Shown: piece by piece, positions 33,783 to 43,736 of the stretch
How the letters are laid out: every line of letters starts with the position of its first letter
Numbering within the stretch: position 1 is the first letter of the stretch
Assembly (NCBI RefSeq): GCF_003610295.1
Contig: NZ_RAPV01000001.1
Span: 6,324,001-6,388,000 of the forward strand
Direction: 5' to 3'
Length of the DNA: 64,000 nucleotides
DNA from: Paraburkholderia sp. BL23I1N1
GTDB taxonomy: Bacteria > Pseudomonadota > Gammaproteobacteria > Burkholderiales > Burkholderiaceae
Translations under genes and position numbers: made by a program
Notes under the pieces: generated by a model
Told to the model about the DNA's origin: nothing
Seen by the model: the letters and a program-made list of their open reading frames with translations, nothing else
Databases searched by the model: none

Positions 33783-35173
33783 TGTCGTGGCTCACCGTGC
33801 GCGTTCCCGTTGCGCGCAGCAAATAATGGATTGCCGCGACAGTCACGACATTGGCGATCAGGCAAGGCAAACCAGGATTGATGCCACCCAGGCTGAACTT
33901 GCCAAGATATAAGGCGACGGCGAGGCCTTGCCCGACGAGAATACCGGCCGTGACCGCGACCGGTTTGACGCGCAGCGAGAACAGCACCGCGATCAACCCC
34001 GGAAAGAACTGGCCCACGCCGTAATACGTCGTGTTGAACAGCGTGAGCATCAGAGTCGGTGTTGCCGACGTCATGACGATCGAAGCGGCGAGATAGAGCA
34101 CGATCACTATTTTCGCGGCCGTTTTTTTGCCGTTGCCCCGACAGCGTCGGCAACAGATTGCGACTCACAATCGGCCCGATCGCGAGACACATGCCGGTCA
34201 GGACGAGCAACCCGGAGAGTGCCGCTGCCGCGGCGACGAGTCCGAGGAGCCACGAAGGCAGCAAGTCGTTCGCCGCGACGAAGAACGCCTCGTTCGCCGA
34301 ATTCAGGTGATAGTGCTGGCTGATCGCGTAGTACGAAGCCACGACCAGAAACGGATACATCAGCATGTACAGCGGCATGGCGATCTGGGTGCGCCGGATG
34401 GTGTTGCCGCTCTTCGCTGTAAAGTATATCTGCACACCGAACGGCATTGCCATGAAGCCCAGCGACTGGAACAGGATCGTGCTCATCGCGAACCGCAACT
34501 GTTCAGCGTTCATCCGGTTGCTGACCTGCAGGCCCGCCTCGTGGAACACCGTTGTCACGCCGACGCGTTGCGCGACGGCAAGACCGGTCACCACGATAGC
34601 CACGACCATCAGGATATCCGTCAGCACTGCGACATAGGCAGACGACCGGATACCCGCGATCATGATATAGGCGAACGCTAGCACGGCCGCGATCGTAACC
34701 AGATGGAGCGGTTCGAATTGCCATCCGAGGCCACGGAACGCCGCCACCAGTCCGGTGAACTGCAGTTGCGCCATCGGCAGCAGAAACAGGATGGAGGTCA
34801 GCGCGACAACGACCTCCAGGGTGCGGCTCTGAAAATGTCCCTTGAACAGATCCGGCAGCGTGATCGCATTGAAGCGCTTGCCCGCCTCCCAGATTTCCGG
34901 CCCGAGGAAATAGCCCAAAGGATAGGCGAGCAGAATATAGCCAAGGAACCAGATGCCGTAGGTCGGTCCTTTGGCATAGATCCCGCCTGCAAAGCCCACC
35001 ATGGTCGCCACGCTGTAGATCTCCCCTGCAGCGAGGAAAAATACGAGAAACGTGCCGAACTGGCGCGACGCGACGAAGAAGTCGTGGACGCTCTGCGCGC
35101 CCACGCCCTGCCGCGAGCGCAACGCGAGGACAAACGAAAAAAGGATGAAGCCGGCGAATACCACGGTTGACAT
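33739..35173 (-). pseudogene. Sodium:solute symporter (SSS family) broken by a frameshift
   Basis: Two reading frames together give a normal SSS-family symporter of about 477 residues. The first (from ATG 35173) encodes the N-terminal helices up to LLPTLSGQRQ. The second, ending at 33739, continues with IVIVLYLAASIVMT and the last helices. The switch is needed at a run of seven A on the coding strand (T7 at 34122-34128); six A would restore the frame. Without correction, translation continues in a nonsense frame to 33674. This is a sequencing error, a true mutation, or a site where RNA polymerase slippage could restore the frame. It follows a DUF3311 gene, the usual small partner of such symporters. 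Confidence 0.85.
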
Positions 35174-35191
35174 GCAGGTGCTCCCGTCTAA

Positions 35192-35401
35192 TCAGGCATC
35201 GGGTGAAGCGGCGTCGCCGGCACGCCTGTCGAAGCAATGCCAGCAGATGAACAGACAGACGGATGTCAGTCCGAACCAGAGGAACATCCAGGCGTAGATG
35301 AGGGGCACGCCCACCACGTCGACATCCGTGGAGGCGATCCAGGGCAGGAGCCCCAGAACGCCGATATAGGGCAACCCCAGGCCGATCAGGACCTTCATCA
35401 T
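35192..35401 (-). CDS. DUF3311 small membrane protein
   Basis: This 69-residue protein has two hydrophobic segments, GLGLPYIGVLGLLPWIA and a second around PLIYAWMFLWFGLTSV, ending in a charged tail. DUF3311 proteins are regularly encoded directly before SSS-family symporters, as here (18-nt gap). The start MMKVLIG at 35401 lies 4 nt after the amidase stop codon, indicating translational coupling in one operon. It is probably an accessory subunit of the symporter. Confidence 0.85.
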   Translation of the reverse strand: MMKVLIGLGLPYIGVLGLLPWIASTDVDVVGVPLIYAWMFLWFGLTSVCLFICWHCFDRRAGDAASPDA

Positions 35402-35405
35402 CGCG

Positions 35406-36836
35406 TCATCCCGCGCGATGGGCCGTATCGTTGACCGGATCGATCGGCGTAAAGACGCCGGCGCGCGCCTCGATCGCCTCGCCTGCCGCGAGGCAGAGCG
35501 CCTCGCCAAAACGGCCGGCAACGATTTGCACGCCTGCCGGCACCCCTTCGCGAACGGGCGTCGGCACGGAGAGACCCGGCAAGCCGAGAACGGCCGTTGC
35601 GAGCAGCGGACCCTGCGCCTCGAGGATGCGGCGCATCGCGGCGTCGCCGTTCTGATCCGCATCGATTGCGAACGGGCGCTGACAGGAGACCGGCATCAAC
35701 AGCAGCGGATAGCGCTCGAAGAAAGCCTGCCATTCGCGCAGCAATCCGGTGCGTTGCGAGAGACCGTTCATGTAGCCGGTCATATCGAGCGGCGGTGCGA
35801 TGCGCCGCTGACTGCCGAATGCGGTGCGAAGCGCTTCGTCGCCGTAAGCCTGAATGGTCTCTTCGAGCCCGCTCAGCGATTCATTGGTGACCAGCTTCAA
35901 CCACAGCTCGCACGCTTCCTCGAAGCGCGGCGGCACCACCTCCTCGACCACACAGCCGGCGTCTTCCAGCCAGCGTGCTGCCTGGTGGATGGCCTTGACG
36001 ACGACGTCGTCAGTGGGAATGCCCGGCAGCCGTGCGCAGACGGCGACACGTGTGGGAAACGGCGCCTCGTTGCCGGTCGGCGGAACCGGCATCCACCAGA
36101 CATCGCGCTGATCCGGCGCTTCCATGGCCGCCAACGCAAGCCGCAGGTCACCGACGGTGCGTGCAAGCGGACCCTGAACCGAGGCGAGCTGGACCGCTAG
36201 CGTCCGGTCGCGGCTTTGCGTCGAATTGTAGGCAGGAACGCGGCCCGTGGTGGGGCGCAGCCCCGCCACACCGCATGCATAGGCAGGATACCGAATCGAT
36301 CCGCCGAGGTCGTTGCCATGCGCGATCGCGCCAATGCCCGCTGCCACAGCGGCCGCGGCGCCGCCGCTGGACCCGCCTGGCGTCAGACCGGCATCCCAGA
36401 GGTTCAGCGTTCTGCCATAGAGATCGTTGTCGGTAAACCACCGGTACGAAAACGCCGGCGCATTGCTGCGCCCGATAATGACGGCACCTGCCTTTCGCAG
36501 ATTCGCCACGACCGGGCTGTCGTCGTGCGCAATGAGGTCCTTGAATGCGGTGACGCCGTTGGTGGTCGCAAAACCCGCCATGTCGACGTTCACCTTCACC
36601 GTGACCGGTACACCGTGCAGCACGCCCGGCGTTTCGCCGCGACCGATGGCGGCGTCGGCTGCCGCGGCGGCCTCGAGGGCGCTGTCAGCGAGCACGTCGA
36701 CAATCGCGTTGATGTGCGGATTGACTTCCTCCATCCGCTTCAGGCTGCTTTGAACAAGCTCCGTCGACGAGACGTCGCGGCGCGCGACGAGAGCCGCCAT
36801 TTCAGTTGCGCTCAGGCGCCACAATTCCTGGTTCAC
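35406..36836 (-). CDS. Amidase signature family enzyme
   Basis: This 476-residue Ser-cisSer-Lys amidase hydrolyses an amide to acid and ammonia or amine. The catalytic residues visible are K81 (TVKVNVD), the cis-serine S156 in [16 protein letters not shown], and S180 in [10 protein letters not shown]. The start is GTG 36836, with GGAGGAGC 6-8 nt upstream; an ATG-type extension to 36959 would add non-conserved sequence. It lies in the long pot-puuB-like run, between the cupin and the DUF3311/SSS pair. In the Puu pathway the last step needs hydrolysis of gamma-glutamyl-GABA. This amidase could take that role or act on a different amide; that is inference. Confidence 0.88.
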   Translation of the reverse strand: MNQELWRLSATEMAALVARRDVSSTELVQSSLKRMEEVNPHINAIVDVLADSALEAAAAADAAIGRGETPGVLHGVPVTVKVNVDMAGFATTNGVTAFKDLIAHDDSPVVANLRKAGAVIIGRSNAPAFSYRWFTDNDLYGRTLNLWDAGLTPGGSSGGAAAAVAAGIGAIAHGNDLGGSIRYPAYACGVAGLRPTTGRVPAYNSTQSRDRTLAVQLASVQGPLARTVGDLRLALAAMEAPDQRDVWWMPVPPTGNEAPFPTRVAVCARLPGIPTDDVVVKAIHQAARWLEDAGCVVEEVVPPRFEEACELWLKLVTNESLSGLEETIQAYGDEALRTAFGSQRRIAPPLDMTGYMNGLSQRTGLLREWQAFFERYPLLLMPVSCQRPFAIDADQNGDAAMRRILEAQGPLLATAVLGLPGLSVPTPVREGVPAGVQIVAGRFGEALCLAAGEAIEARAGVFTPIDPVNDTAHRAG

Positions 36837-37016
36837 TTGTGCTCCTCCATGCTTTTTATGTCGATTGAATCCGTGGGACGCTCGATCGCCGCCACGCTGG
36901 AAACAGGCTAACCGGGCCCGCGTGATCGTAAAAGACGATCTTTTCTTCAAGGAGCCCACCGGAGGTTGTCACCCCCGGCGGAGCCGCTTGTCGTCCATGT
37001 ACCGAGGCAATCCCCG

Positions 37017-37424
37017 TTACTGTGCGTTGTTGTCGGTCGAAAACGGCCCGGATGAAGCATCCGCACGCGGCGCATGCGATACGTAGATCTTGCGGCACGA
37101 CTCCACCACCTCCCACGTGCCAGAAAATCCGCACGGGATCACAAACCGGTCGCCCGCGCGAAACACCTTTTCTTGCCCTGCCCGGTCGCGGACCACGGAC
37201 GTACCGCTCAAGATTTCGCAGTATTCCTCTTCGTCGTATTCCACCTCCCAATGCCCCGCGGTGCTCTCCCACGTACCGCAGCTAAATCGTCCGCACGGGC
37301 TGATGAAGCGATGCGTCAAGATCTGCATGGGATTGCCCGACAACAGCTTCCCGCGCGGCACGCGATACTGGATCAGTTCGCCTTCTTCCTTGCTGAATTC
37401 AACGATGTTCGAGATGTCTGCCAC
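37017..37424 (-). CDS. Small cupin protein (DUF861/EutQ-like)
   Basis: This 135-residue single-cupin beta barrel belongs to the cupin_3/DUF861 type. Landmarks are ESTAGHWEVEYDEEEYCEILSG and FRAGDRFVIPCGFSGTWEV. The usual metal histidines are mostly replaced by acidic residues, as in many DUF861 members. Such cupins are commonly encoded beside FAD-dependent amine oxidases of the PuuB type, and that is the case here. The biochemical role is unknown. Confidence 0.85.
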   Translation of the reverse strand: MADISNIVEFSKEEGELIQYRVPRGKLLSGNPMQILTHRFISPCGRFSCGTWESTAGHWEVEYDEEEYCEILSGTSVVRDRAGQEKVFRAGDRFVIPCGFSGTWEVVESCRKIYVSHAPRADASSGPFSTDNNAQ

Positions 37425-37503
37425 GATCGGCCTCCGTCAATTGAGTGTTCGAGAATGTTCCGGCGCGTCTGGGTGCGCGCCCACAGTTAGGTGTCTTGTG
37501 CGC

Positions 37504-38796
37504 TCAATGTGCGTCGCGCATCGTGTTCCAGGCCATTGCCAACGCGAGCATCGGCGCGCGCAACATACGCCCTCCCGGGAAGTCGCGATGCCGGATCTTC
37601 TCGAACAGGTCGAAGCGCGCGGCTTGGGCATCGATTGCCTCCGCGATCAACAAACCCGCGAGCCCTGTCACGTTCACCCCATGTCCTGAGAAGCCCTGCG
37701 CGAAATACACGGTCGGCTCGATCCGGCCGAAATGCGGCGCACGGTTCATCGTGATATCGACAAAGCCGCCCCACGCGTAGTCGATCTTCATGTCGGCGAG
37801 TTGCGGAAAGGTCTTCAGCATGTCGCCACGCATTGCCTCGACGAGCCTCGCCGGCATGCGCGTGGAAGGGCTCGCCTTGCCGCCCCAGAGCAGTCGGCGG
37901 TCCTTCGAGAAACGAAAATAGTCGAGTGGGAACTTGGTGTCGCAGACTGCCGCGTTCGTCGGCAATAGCGCCTGCGCCCTCGCCTCGTCGAGCGGCTCGG
38001 TGGCGATCACGAAGGTCCCCGCCGGCATGATCTTGCGGGCGAGCGCAGGCGCAAGACTGCCGAGATAGGCGTTGCATGCGAGCACCACGTAACGTGCGTC
38101 GACATGCCCGTGCTCGCACGTGACCCGGTGCCCATGGGCCGTTTTTTCCACCGACGACGCGCAGGTGGCCTCGTAGATGTAGACGCCCGCTTCATGCGCC
38201 GCGCGAGCGAGCCCCAGCGTGTAGTTGAGCGGATGCAGGTGGCCGCTGTTATCGTCGTAAAGGCCACCGACGTACCGGTCCGAATCGACGAAGCCGGACA
38301 GTTGGCCGCGCTCGACATAGCGGTACCCGTGATAGTCGAAGCGCGATGCCGCTTCGTCGCGCCACGCGCGCAATTCGTCGGCGTGACGTGGCTTGTTCGC
38401 GGCGGTCAGAAAACCACTGGTCAGGTCGCAGTCGATGCCATGCTTCTGCACCCGTTCCCGAACCATCCCGGCCGATTCGAGGCCCATGGTCCAGACGCGC
38501 TGAACATCTTCGCGCGGCATGTATTGCGCAAACGTGTCGATCCCGCACGCATAGCCGCCGATCAGCTGGCCGCCATTGCGTCCGCTGGCACCCCAGCCGA
38601 TCTTCGAGGCTTCAAGCACGACGACCGAATAGTCGCGTTCGGCGAGGTTCAGCGCCGTTGAGATGCCGGTGAGCCCACCGCCGATGACGCACACGTCGGC
38701 GGAGATCGCCCCCTGAAGCGACGGATGACGTGTGGAATCGTTGGCGGTGGCTGCGTAATACGAAGGAACGTGCGGCTGATACGCGAATTTGAGCAT
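37504..38796 (-). CDS. FAD-dependent amine oxidoreductase, PuuB/OrdL-like
   Basis: This 430-residue oxidoreductase belongs to the DAO family. The N-terminal Rossmann motif VCVIGGGLTGISTALNLAE is at about 36-54. WGASGRNGGQLIGG (about 68-81) is characteristic of the gamma-glutamylputrescine oxidase/OrdL group, and GFSGHGVNVTGLAG near the C-terminus completes the FAD site. It would oxidise an amine to an aldehyde with release of ammonia and H2O2, feeding the aldehyde dehydrogenase encoded at 45138. It sits in the operon that starts at potF. The genes for gamma-glutamylation (puuA) and final hydrolysis (puuD) are absent, so the true substrate may be a free or N-acylated amine. Confidence 0.87.
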   Translation of the reverse strand: MLKFAYQPHVPSYYAATANDSTRHPSLQGAISADVCVIGGGLTGISTALNLAERDYSVVVLEASKIGWGASGRNGGQLIGGYACGIDTFAQYMPREDVQRVWTMGLESAGMVRERVQKHGIDCDLTSGFLTAANKPRHADELRAWRDEAASRFDYHGYRYVERGQLSGFVDSDRYVGGLYDDNSGHLHPLNYTLGLARAAHEAGVYIYEATCASSVEKTAHGHRVTCEHGHVDARYVVLACNAYLGSLAPALARKIMPAGTFVIATEPLDEARAQALLPTNAAVCDTKFPLDYFRFSKDRRLLWGGKASPSTRMPARLVEAMRGDMLKTFPQLADMKIDYAWGGFVDITMNRAPHFGRIEPTVYFAQGFSGHGVNVTGLAGLLIAEAIDAQAARFDLFEKIRHRDFPGGRMLRAPMLALAMAWNTMRDAH

Positions 38797-38860
38797 GGGC
38801 GAAAAACGTGAGTTGAAGAATGGCAGCGGCGCCCCTTAAGCGGGCACCGCCGGCCATTCG

Positions 38861-40435
38861 TTAGAACGAGTAGATGAATTGCGCCGCGAGCAGGTCGTTC
38901 GATTTCGAGTACGAACCGTCGTCACGCAGGAATACTCTGTTGTTGGCCCAGTCGTGCCGGTATTCGACCTTCACGATGATTTGCTGGGTCGGAAAGAACA
39001 ACAGGTCGAGCGCGACGTCCTGGCGTGTCGCGCCCTTGCACTCGAAGCCGGCCCCGCCGTTGGCCTTCGAGTTCGAGAGACAGTTCGAGTCGATGCCAAA
39101 GCCGTTATACGGATCCATGCCGTTGCCGTTGAGGCCGATGCCGCCCCCACCGCCGCCGTTCTTGCTGTCGACGAGCAGGTCGTATCGGGCCGTCACGCCC
39201 ATATGGCCGACCACCGGCATCGTGAACTTGCGGTGCGCGAGCAATGACAAGCCGTACCACTGCGCGAGCCCGCCATTGAAGGCCGCGTGCTGTTGCTGGC
39301 CGTAGTCGAGCTCGGCGTTGTACTGCACGTCGGCCAGCTGGTAGGTTGCATCCATCTCGGTGAAATAAAAGGTGCCATAGGCGCTCGGGGCCTGGCCCCC
39401 GGAACCGTAGACCACGGTGCCCGTCGCCGGATCAAGACCGCTAGGCAGCGTTTGCCGCCCGATGTTGAACGAGCCGCCGATATCGAGTTGACTGCCATGC
39501 AGGTAGTCGACCCGCGCACTGAAGGTTGGCATCTTGTTGCTCGTCGTGATCGGATCGCCCAGCGCGTTCACGCCGGTCTGTGTGACGGCGCCGTTCGTGC
39601 GGAGCTGCTCATTGCCAAGCAGGAACTTCCAGGCCCAGTGATCACCCAGGTAGTTGACGCCCGCGCCGATATAGCTGCCCGGATCCGAGAAGTCATAGAG
39701 CATGTTGTGCGTGAGGGTCAACATCAGGTTCGAAGGCTGGCCCTCATAGCCGCCAAGCGCCGGCATGAGACCCGCCACGACCGAGGTTGTGTTGGTCAGC
39801 GGCACGGTCGCGACCGCTGTGTTCAGAATATTGAACCCGCTGTTGCTATGCTCGTTCATCAAGTACATGCCGGCGCCGCGATTGGGCATCAGCGTGATTT
39901 CCGCAGACGGCGCCGTCGGCCCCACGCCGAAGGTCTTCTTGATGTCGAGATACACGTCGCCGAACGTGCTGTTGAAATAGTTGTAGGCGTTATCGTGGTT
40001 CGCGAAGAGGAACGACGACGTGCCCGCCGCACGGTTGTAGATGTAGGTCGGATCGATGTAGCCGGTGATCGACAGGCCCGCGATCGGCCCGGTGGTGGCC
40101 GCGTCCGTGAGCGAATCCACCTTGAGTTGCTGGTTCGCCATCTGCTGCTTCATCTGCGTCACTTCGTCGTTCGTCAGCCGCGCGGGCGCGGTGCCATAGC
40201 CGGGCGACGTGACATCAACTACCGGCGCCACTACAGGCGCCACAGCGGGCGCCTTGGCAACGGACTGACTCTTCGCCGCAGGTTTCGCCGCGAGCTCGGA
40301 CTTGAGCGCCTTCACTTCTTTTTGCATCGCGTCCAGCTGGGCCTGCATCGCCTTGATCTGGTCGCTGGTCGCGTTCGCCGCGGCAAGCCCTGGCAGAGTC
40401 CCCGCCACCAGCAGGCAAATCAACTTCTTCGTCAT
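38861..40435 (-). CDS. DUF3138 family outer-membrane protein (porin-like)
   Basis: This 524-residue exported protein has a signal peptide (MTKKLICLLVAGTLPGLAAANA) and a short coiled-coil segment (about 25-55; QIKAMQAQLDAMQKEVKALK). An Ala/Pro/Val-rich linker follows, then a beta-rich domain ending in the aromatic barrel terminus AAQFIYSF. DUF3138 proteins are found in Burkholderiales and are thought to be outer-membrane channels; that role is inferred. A GGGGGGIG stretch near residue 425 is probably a loop. ATG 40435 is preferred over 40453 because it starts the signal peptide. It sits between potI and the amine oxidase gene, so it probably lets the amine substrate cross the outer membrane. 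Confidence 0.85.
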   Translation of the reverse strand: MTKKLICLLVAGTLPGLAAANATSDQIKAMQAQLDAMQKEVKALKSELAAKPAAKSQSVAKAPAVAPVVAPVVDVTSPGYGTAPARLTNDEVTQMKQQMANQQLKVDSLTDAATTGPIAGLSITGYIDPTYIYNRAAGTSSFLFANHDNAYNYFNSTFGDVYLDIKKTFGVGPTAPSAEITLMPNRGAGMYLMNEHSNSGFNILNTAVATVPLTNTTSVVAGLMPALGGYEGQPSNLMLTLTHNMLYDFSDPGSYIGAGVNYLGDHWAWKFLLGNEQLRTNGAVTQTGVNALGDPITTSNKMPTFSARVDYLHGSQLDIGGSFNIGRQTLPSGLDPATGTVVYGSGGQAPSAYGTFYFTEMDATYQLADVQYNAELDYGQQQHAAFNGGLAQWYGLSLLAHRKFTMPVVGHMGVTARYDLLVDSKNGGGGGGIGLNGNGMDPYNGFGIDSNCLSNSKANGGAGFECKGATRQDVALDLLFFPTQQIIVKVEYRHDWANNRVFLRDDGSYSKSNDLLAAQFIYSF

Positions 40436-40487
40436 GAAAGTTCTCCGAGTCATTTGTTATTGGGGTATTTCGGCGAGAGGGTAAAAA

Positions 40488-41414
40488 TCAGATCGCGCGG
40501 CGACGTGCTGCCTCGCCGCCCGGTTGCGCGGAGGTTGGCCGAACGACTGACGGCCTGGGGGGATCGGCTTGCTTTTCGGCTTGGCTCCCGGCGATGTGAA
40601 CGTCCCGCGCAAGGCGGCGTTCGCGCGCCAGTATCACGCGATTGGCGGCCACCACGCCGATCGTCACGACGGTGATGAACATCGTGGCGATCGCATTCAT
40701 TTCCGGATTCAGCCCCATTCGGACACGCGAGAACACGACGAGCGGCAGCGTGGTCCAGCCCGGCCCGGAGAGGAACGCGGACAGGATCACGTCGTCGATC
40801 GAAACGGTGAACGAAAGCAACCAGCCAGAGACCAGTGCCTGCGCGATCAGCGGCAGCGTGATCGCGAAGAACACCTTGAGGGGTGTCGCGCCGAGATCGA
40901 GCGCGGCCTCCTCAAGGGAGCGGTCCAGCTCCTTCACGCGCGATTGCACGATGATGGCGACGAAGGACACGCACAACATCACGTGACCGATCCAGATCGT
41001 CAGCAAGCCGCGCCCGGCGGGCCATCCGAACAACTGCTGCGTGGTCACGAAAAGCAGCAGCAGCGAGATACCCTGAATCACTTCGGGGATCACGAGCGGC
41101 GCATTGATCATTGCGGTGAAGAACGTGAACCCGCGAAAGCGCCCCATGCGCGCGAGCACGAACCCCGCCCACGTACCGAGCACGACTGACGCGCTTGCGG
41201 TCATCAAGGCGATCTTCAGCGACAACCAGGCGGCCGTCAGCAACTCGGCATCGTGCATCAGGACGCCGTACCATTTCAGCGAGAAGCCCGACCAGACGGT
41301 GACGAGCTTCGATTCGTTAAACGAATAGACGACGAGGCTGACGATCGGGATATAGAGAAACAGAAATCCGACCGTGAGGATGCTGGTTGAAAGAATTCGG
41401 TTCGGCTTGATCAT
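40488..41414 (-). CDS. potI: Polyamine ABC transporter permease
   Basis: This 308-residue inner-membrane permease of the spermidine/putrescine importer has six predicted helices. The ABC permease EAA loop is visible as EEAALDLGATPLKVFFAITLP. A polar C-terminal extension rich in Arg, Pro and Ala (about 270-308) is longer than in E. coli PotI (281). The ATG overlaps the potH stop by 4 nt, indicating translational coupling. Confidence 0.92.
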   Translation of the reverse strand: MIKPNRILSTSILTVGFLFLYIPIVSLVVYSFNESKLVTVWSGFSLKWYGVLMHDAELLTAAWLSLKIALMTASASVVLGTWAGFVLARMGRFRGFTFFTAMINAPLVIPEVIQGISLLLLFVTTQQLFGWPAGRGLLTIWIGHVMLCVSFVAIIVQSRVKELDRSLEEAALDLGATPLKVFFAITLPLIAQALVSGWLLSFTVSIDDVILSAFLSGPGWTTLPLVVFSRVRMGLNPEMNAIATMFITVVTIGVVAANRVILARERRLARDVHIAGSQAEKQADPPRPSVVRPTSAQPGGEAARRRAI

Positions 41415-42385
41415 TGCGCCTCCTCCATTTCCTTGACCTGGTAGTACTGAAATACCGCCATGGGCAGAAGGAGCAGCATCACCATCGCCACGGTAACGGC
41501 GGAGGCCATCGGCCAGTCCATGTTGTTGAAGAACTCATCCCACATCACGCGGCCCAGCATCAACGTGTCGGCGCCGCCGAGCAGTTCGGGGATCACGTAC
41601 TCGCCCACCGCGGGGATATACACGAGCAGGCTGCCTGCGATGATTCCGTTCTTCGACAGCGGCAACGTGATACGCGTGAACGCCACCCACGGTTTTGCGC
41701 CGAGGTCGTACGCGGCTTCAAGCAGCGTGAGGTCCATCTTCACGAGATGCGCGTAAAGCGGCATCACCATGAACGGGAGATACGAATAGACCATGCCGAT
41801 ATACACGCCCGCATTGCTGTGATAAAGGCGCAAAGGCGTATGAATCAGACCGATCACCATGAGTGCGTGATTGAGCAGGCCGTCGTCCTTGAGAATGCCG
41901 ACCCACGCATAGACACGAATCAGGAACGACGTCCAGAACGGCAGCATCACGGCCATCATCAGCAGGTTGCGGGTGGCGGGCGCCGAACGCGCAATGTAGT
42001 AGCTGATGGGATAGCCGATCACGAGACACAGGACGGTTGAAATCGCCGCCGTCTTGAGCGAGCTGATGTAGGTGGCGATGTACAGGTCGTCCTGCAGCAG
42101 GAACGCGTAGTGACTGAGCTGCATGGCGAAGTGCACCATGCCGTCCTTGACCGTCACAAGATCCGTGTACGGCGGAATGCCCAGGCGCAGATCGGCGAAG
42201 CTGATTTTCAGCACCAGCACAAACGGCAACGCGAAGAACACGAAGAGCCACAGGAACGGGATGCCGATGACCGCGTTGCGGCCCGAAGGCAGCAACCTGG
42301 CGGCAGAGCGTCTCAACGCGACGGCGAGGCCAGCGCGGCGCGAGGCTTCGTTCGCGGCAATGGCGCGGTTGGCGGACGGATTCAT
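41411..42385 (-). CDS. potH: Polyamine ABC transporter permease
   Basis: This 324-residue first permease of the PotFGHI-type importer has an EAA loop, EAAYDLGAKPWVAFTRITLP (about 225-244), and several membrane segments. ATG 42385 overlaps the potG stop (ATGA), which supports this start over 42418. A basic cytoplasmic N-terminus of about 35 residues precedes the first helix. Confidence 0.92.
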   Translation of the reverse strand: MNPSANRAIAANEASRRAGLAVALRRSAARLLPSGRNAVIGIPFLWLFVFFALPFVLVLKISFADLRLGIPPYTDLVTVKDGMVHFAMQLSHYAFLLQDDLYIATYISSLKTAAISTVLCLVIGYPISYYIARSAPATRNLLMMAVMLPFWTSFLIRVYAWVGILKDDGLLNHALMVIGLIHTPLRLYHSNAGVYIGMVYSYLPFMVMPLYAHLVKMDLTLLEAAYDLGAKPWVAFTRITLPLSKNGIIAGSLLVYIPAVGEYVIPELLGGADTLMLGRVMWDEFFNNMDWPMASAVTVAMVMLLLLPMAVFQYYQVKEMEEAQ

Positions 42386-43532
42386 TGCGTCACCACCACG
42401 CTGCTCGCGCTCGACCACGAAACGAACACCTCGTCGTTCCAGGCAGGAGCGTCCTCCTTCATCAGGCTGGCGCTGTCGAGATTCGACACCACGGTCTTTC
42501 CGCCCGGAAGCCGCACGTGATAGAGCGAATAGCTGCCCATGTAGGCGATGTCCGTGACCACGCCGCGCGCCCAGTTGTGGAGCGCCTCCGGTCTTGCGTG
42601 CGAGACGCGCACCCGCTCTGGCCGCACGGAAATGCCTACGGGCATGCCAATCGGTCCCGTCACGCCGTGACTGATGTACAGGAGATTTTCGAGCTCCTCG
42701 CTTTCCACGACGATGTGATCGGGTTCGTCCTCGACCACGGTCCCTTCGAACAGATTGGTCGAACCGATGAACCCGGCACTGAAACGGCTGTTGGGGTACT
42801 CGTAGACTTCGCTGGGCGAACCGATCTGCACGATGCCGCCTTCGCTCATTACAGCGAGGCGGCCAGCCATCGTCATCGCCTCCTCCTGGTCGTGCGTCAC
42901 CATCACGCAGGTCACGCCGACTCTCTCGATGATGTTGACAAGCTCCAGTTGGGTCTGACGGCGTATCTTCTTGTCGAGCGCGGACATCGGCTCATCGAGC
43001 AGGAGCAGCTTGGGACGCTTCACGAGCGAGCGGGCCAGCGCCACGCGTTGCTGCTGCCCACCCGAGAGTTGATGGGGTTTTCGCTGCGCGTACCCGCTCA
43101 TTTGCACGAGTTCGAGTGCGCCGGCAACGCGTTCGTGAATCTCGTTGGCAGGCGTTCCCTCCTGCTTCAGCCCGAATGCAATATTCGCCTCGACACTCAT
43201 ATGCGGGAACAGCGCATACGACTGAAACATCATGTTGATGGGCGGTGGTACGGCGGCAGCGTCGCAAGATCTTCGCCGTCGACGAAAATGCGTCCGGACG
43301 TAACCGTCTCGAGGCCGGCCAGCATGCGCAGTAACGTGGACTTGCCGCAGCCGGAACTGCCGAGCAGCGCGAACAGCTCGTTCCTGGCGATGCTCAGGCT
43401 GACATCGTCGACGGCGACGCTGTCGCCGAACTTTTTGACGACGTTCTCGATACGGACGAACTCATTCGGATTGCCATGGCCACTGCGCGAAACACCGCGC
43501 ATTTCGCGCGTGTCGATAACGGGTTTTTCCAT
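42382..43532 (-). pseudogene. potG: Polyamine ABC transporter ATPase, split by a frameshift
   Basis: The gene is in two frames. The first (43532-43230, 100 aa) contains Walker A, GSSGCGKSTLLRML, and ends YHRPST. The second (43233-42382, 283 aa) starts MMFQSYALFPHM and contains the signature LSGGQQQR, Walker B LLLLDEP and the C-terminal TOBE region. Family members read YHRP-INMMFQSYALFPHM without a break, so one base is missing in or near the C-run at 43240-43242 (coding strand CCC). The first ORF's TGA overlaps the second ORF's ATG (ATGATG), so re-initiation could make two separate chains. Either a sequencing error or a real split; neither chain alone can be a working ATPase. Confidence 0.88.
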
Positions 43533-43736
43533 TCTCGGAAAAATATAATTTATTTAGTTAAACTAACTTTACTGTCTGCGCAATTGCCGTTTTATTTGTG
43601 GCATTAGCGGACGCTTGAATTGCAGCGCCTGCTCACCTCATGCACGGCCTCGTGCCAGCGCAAACAGACCCAGATCTCAGGCAGGCGGCGGCACCCTGCG
43701 ATGCACGCCTGCGTCAGATGTCACGCACTTCCCCTT
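43533..43736 (-). other. potF-potG spacer with a 7-bp hairpin
   Basis: This 204-bp non-coding gap inside the pot operon contains an inverted repeat GCAGGCG/CGCCTGC (43681-43687 with 43706-43712) about 25 nt after the potF stop. Such spacers after binding-protein genes often protect the upstream mRNA, giving more binding protein than membrane subunits. Confidence 0.35.

Noticed and set aside
34119..34140. Programmed -1 ribosomal frameshift at AAAAAAC in the symporter
   Set aside because: The heptamer is a classic -1 slippery sequence, but joining the two halves needs a +1 shift or one fewer A, so a -1 event would not help.
36927..36950. GATCGT-AAAAG-ACGATC hairpin with TTTTC as a terminator
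   Set aside because: The T-run follows on the plus strand, where no gene is upstream; on the minus strand, used by cupin and amidase genes, there is no T-run.
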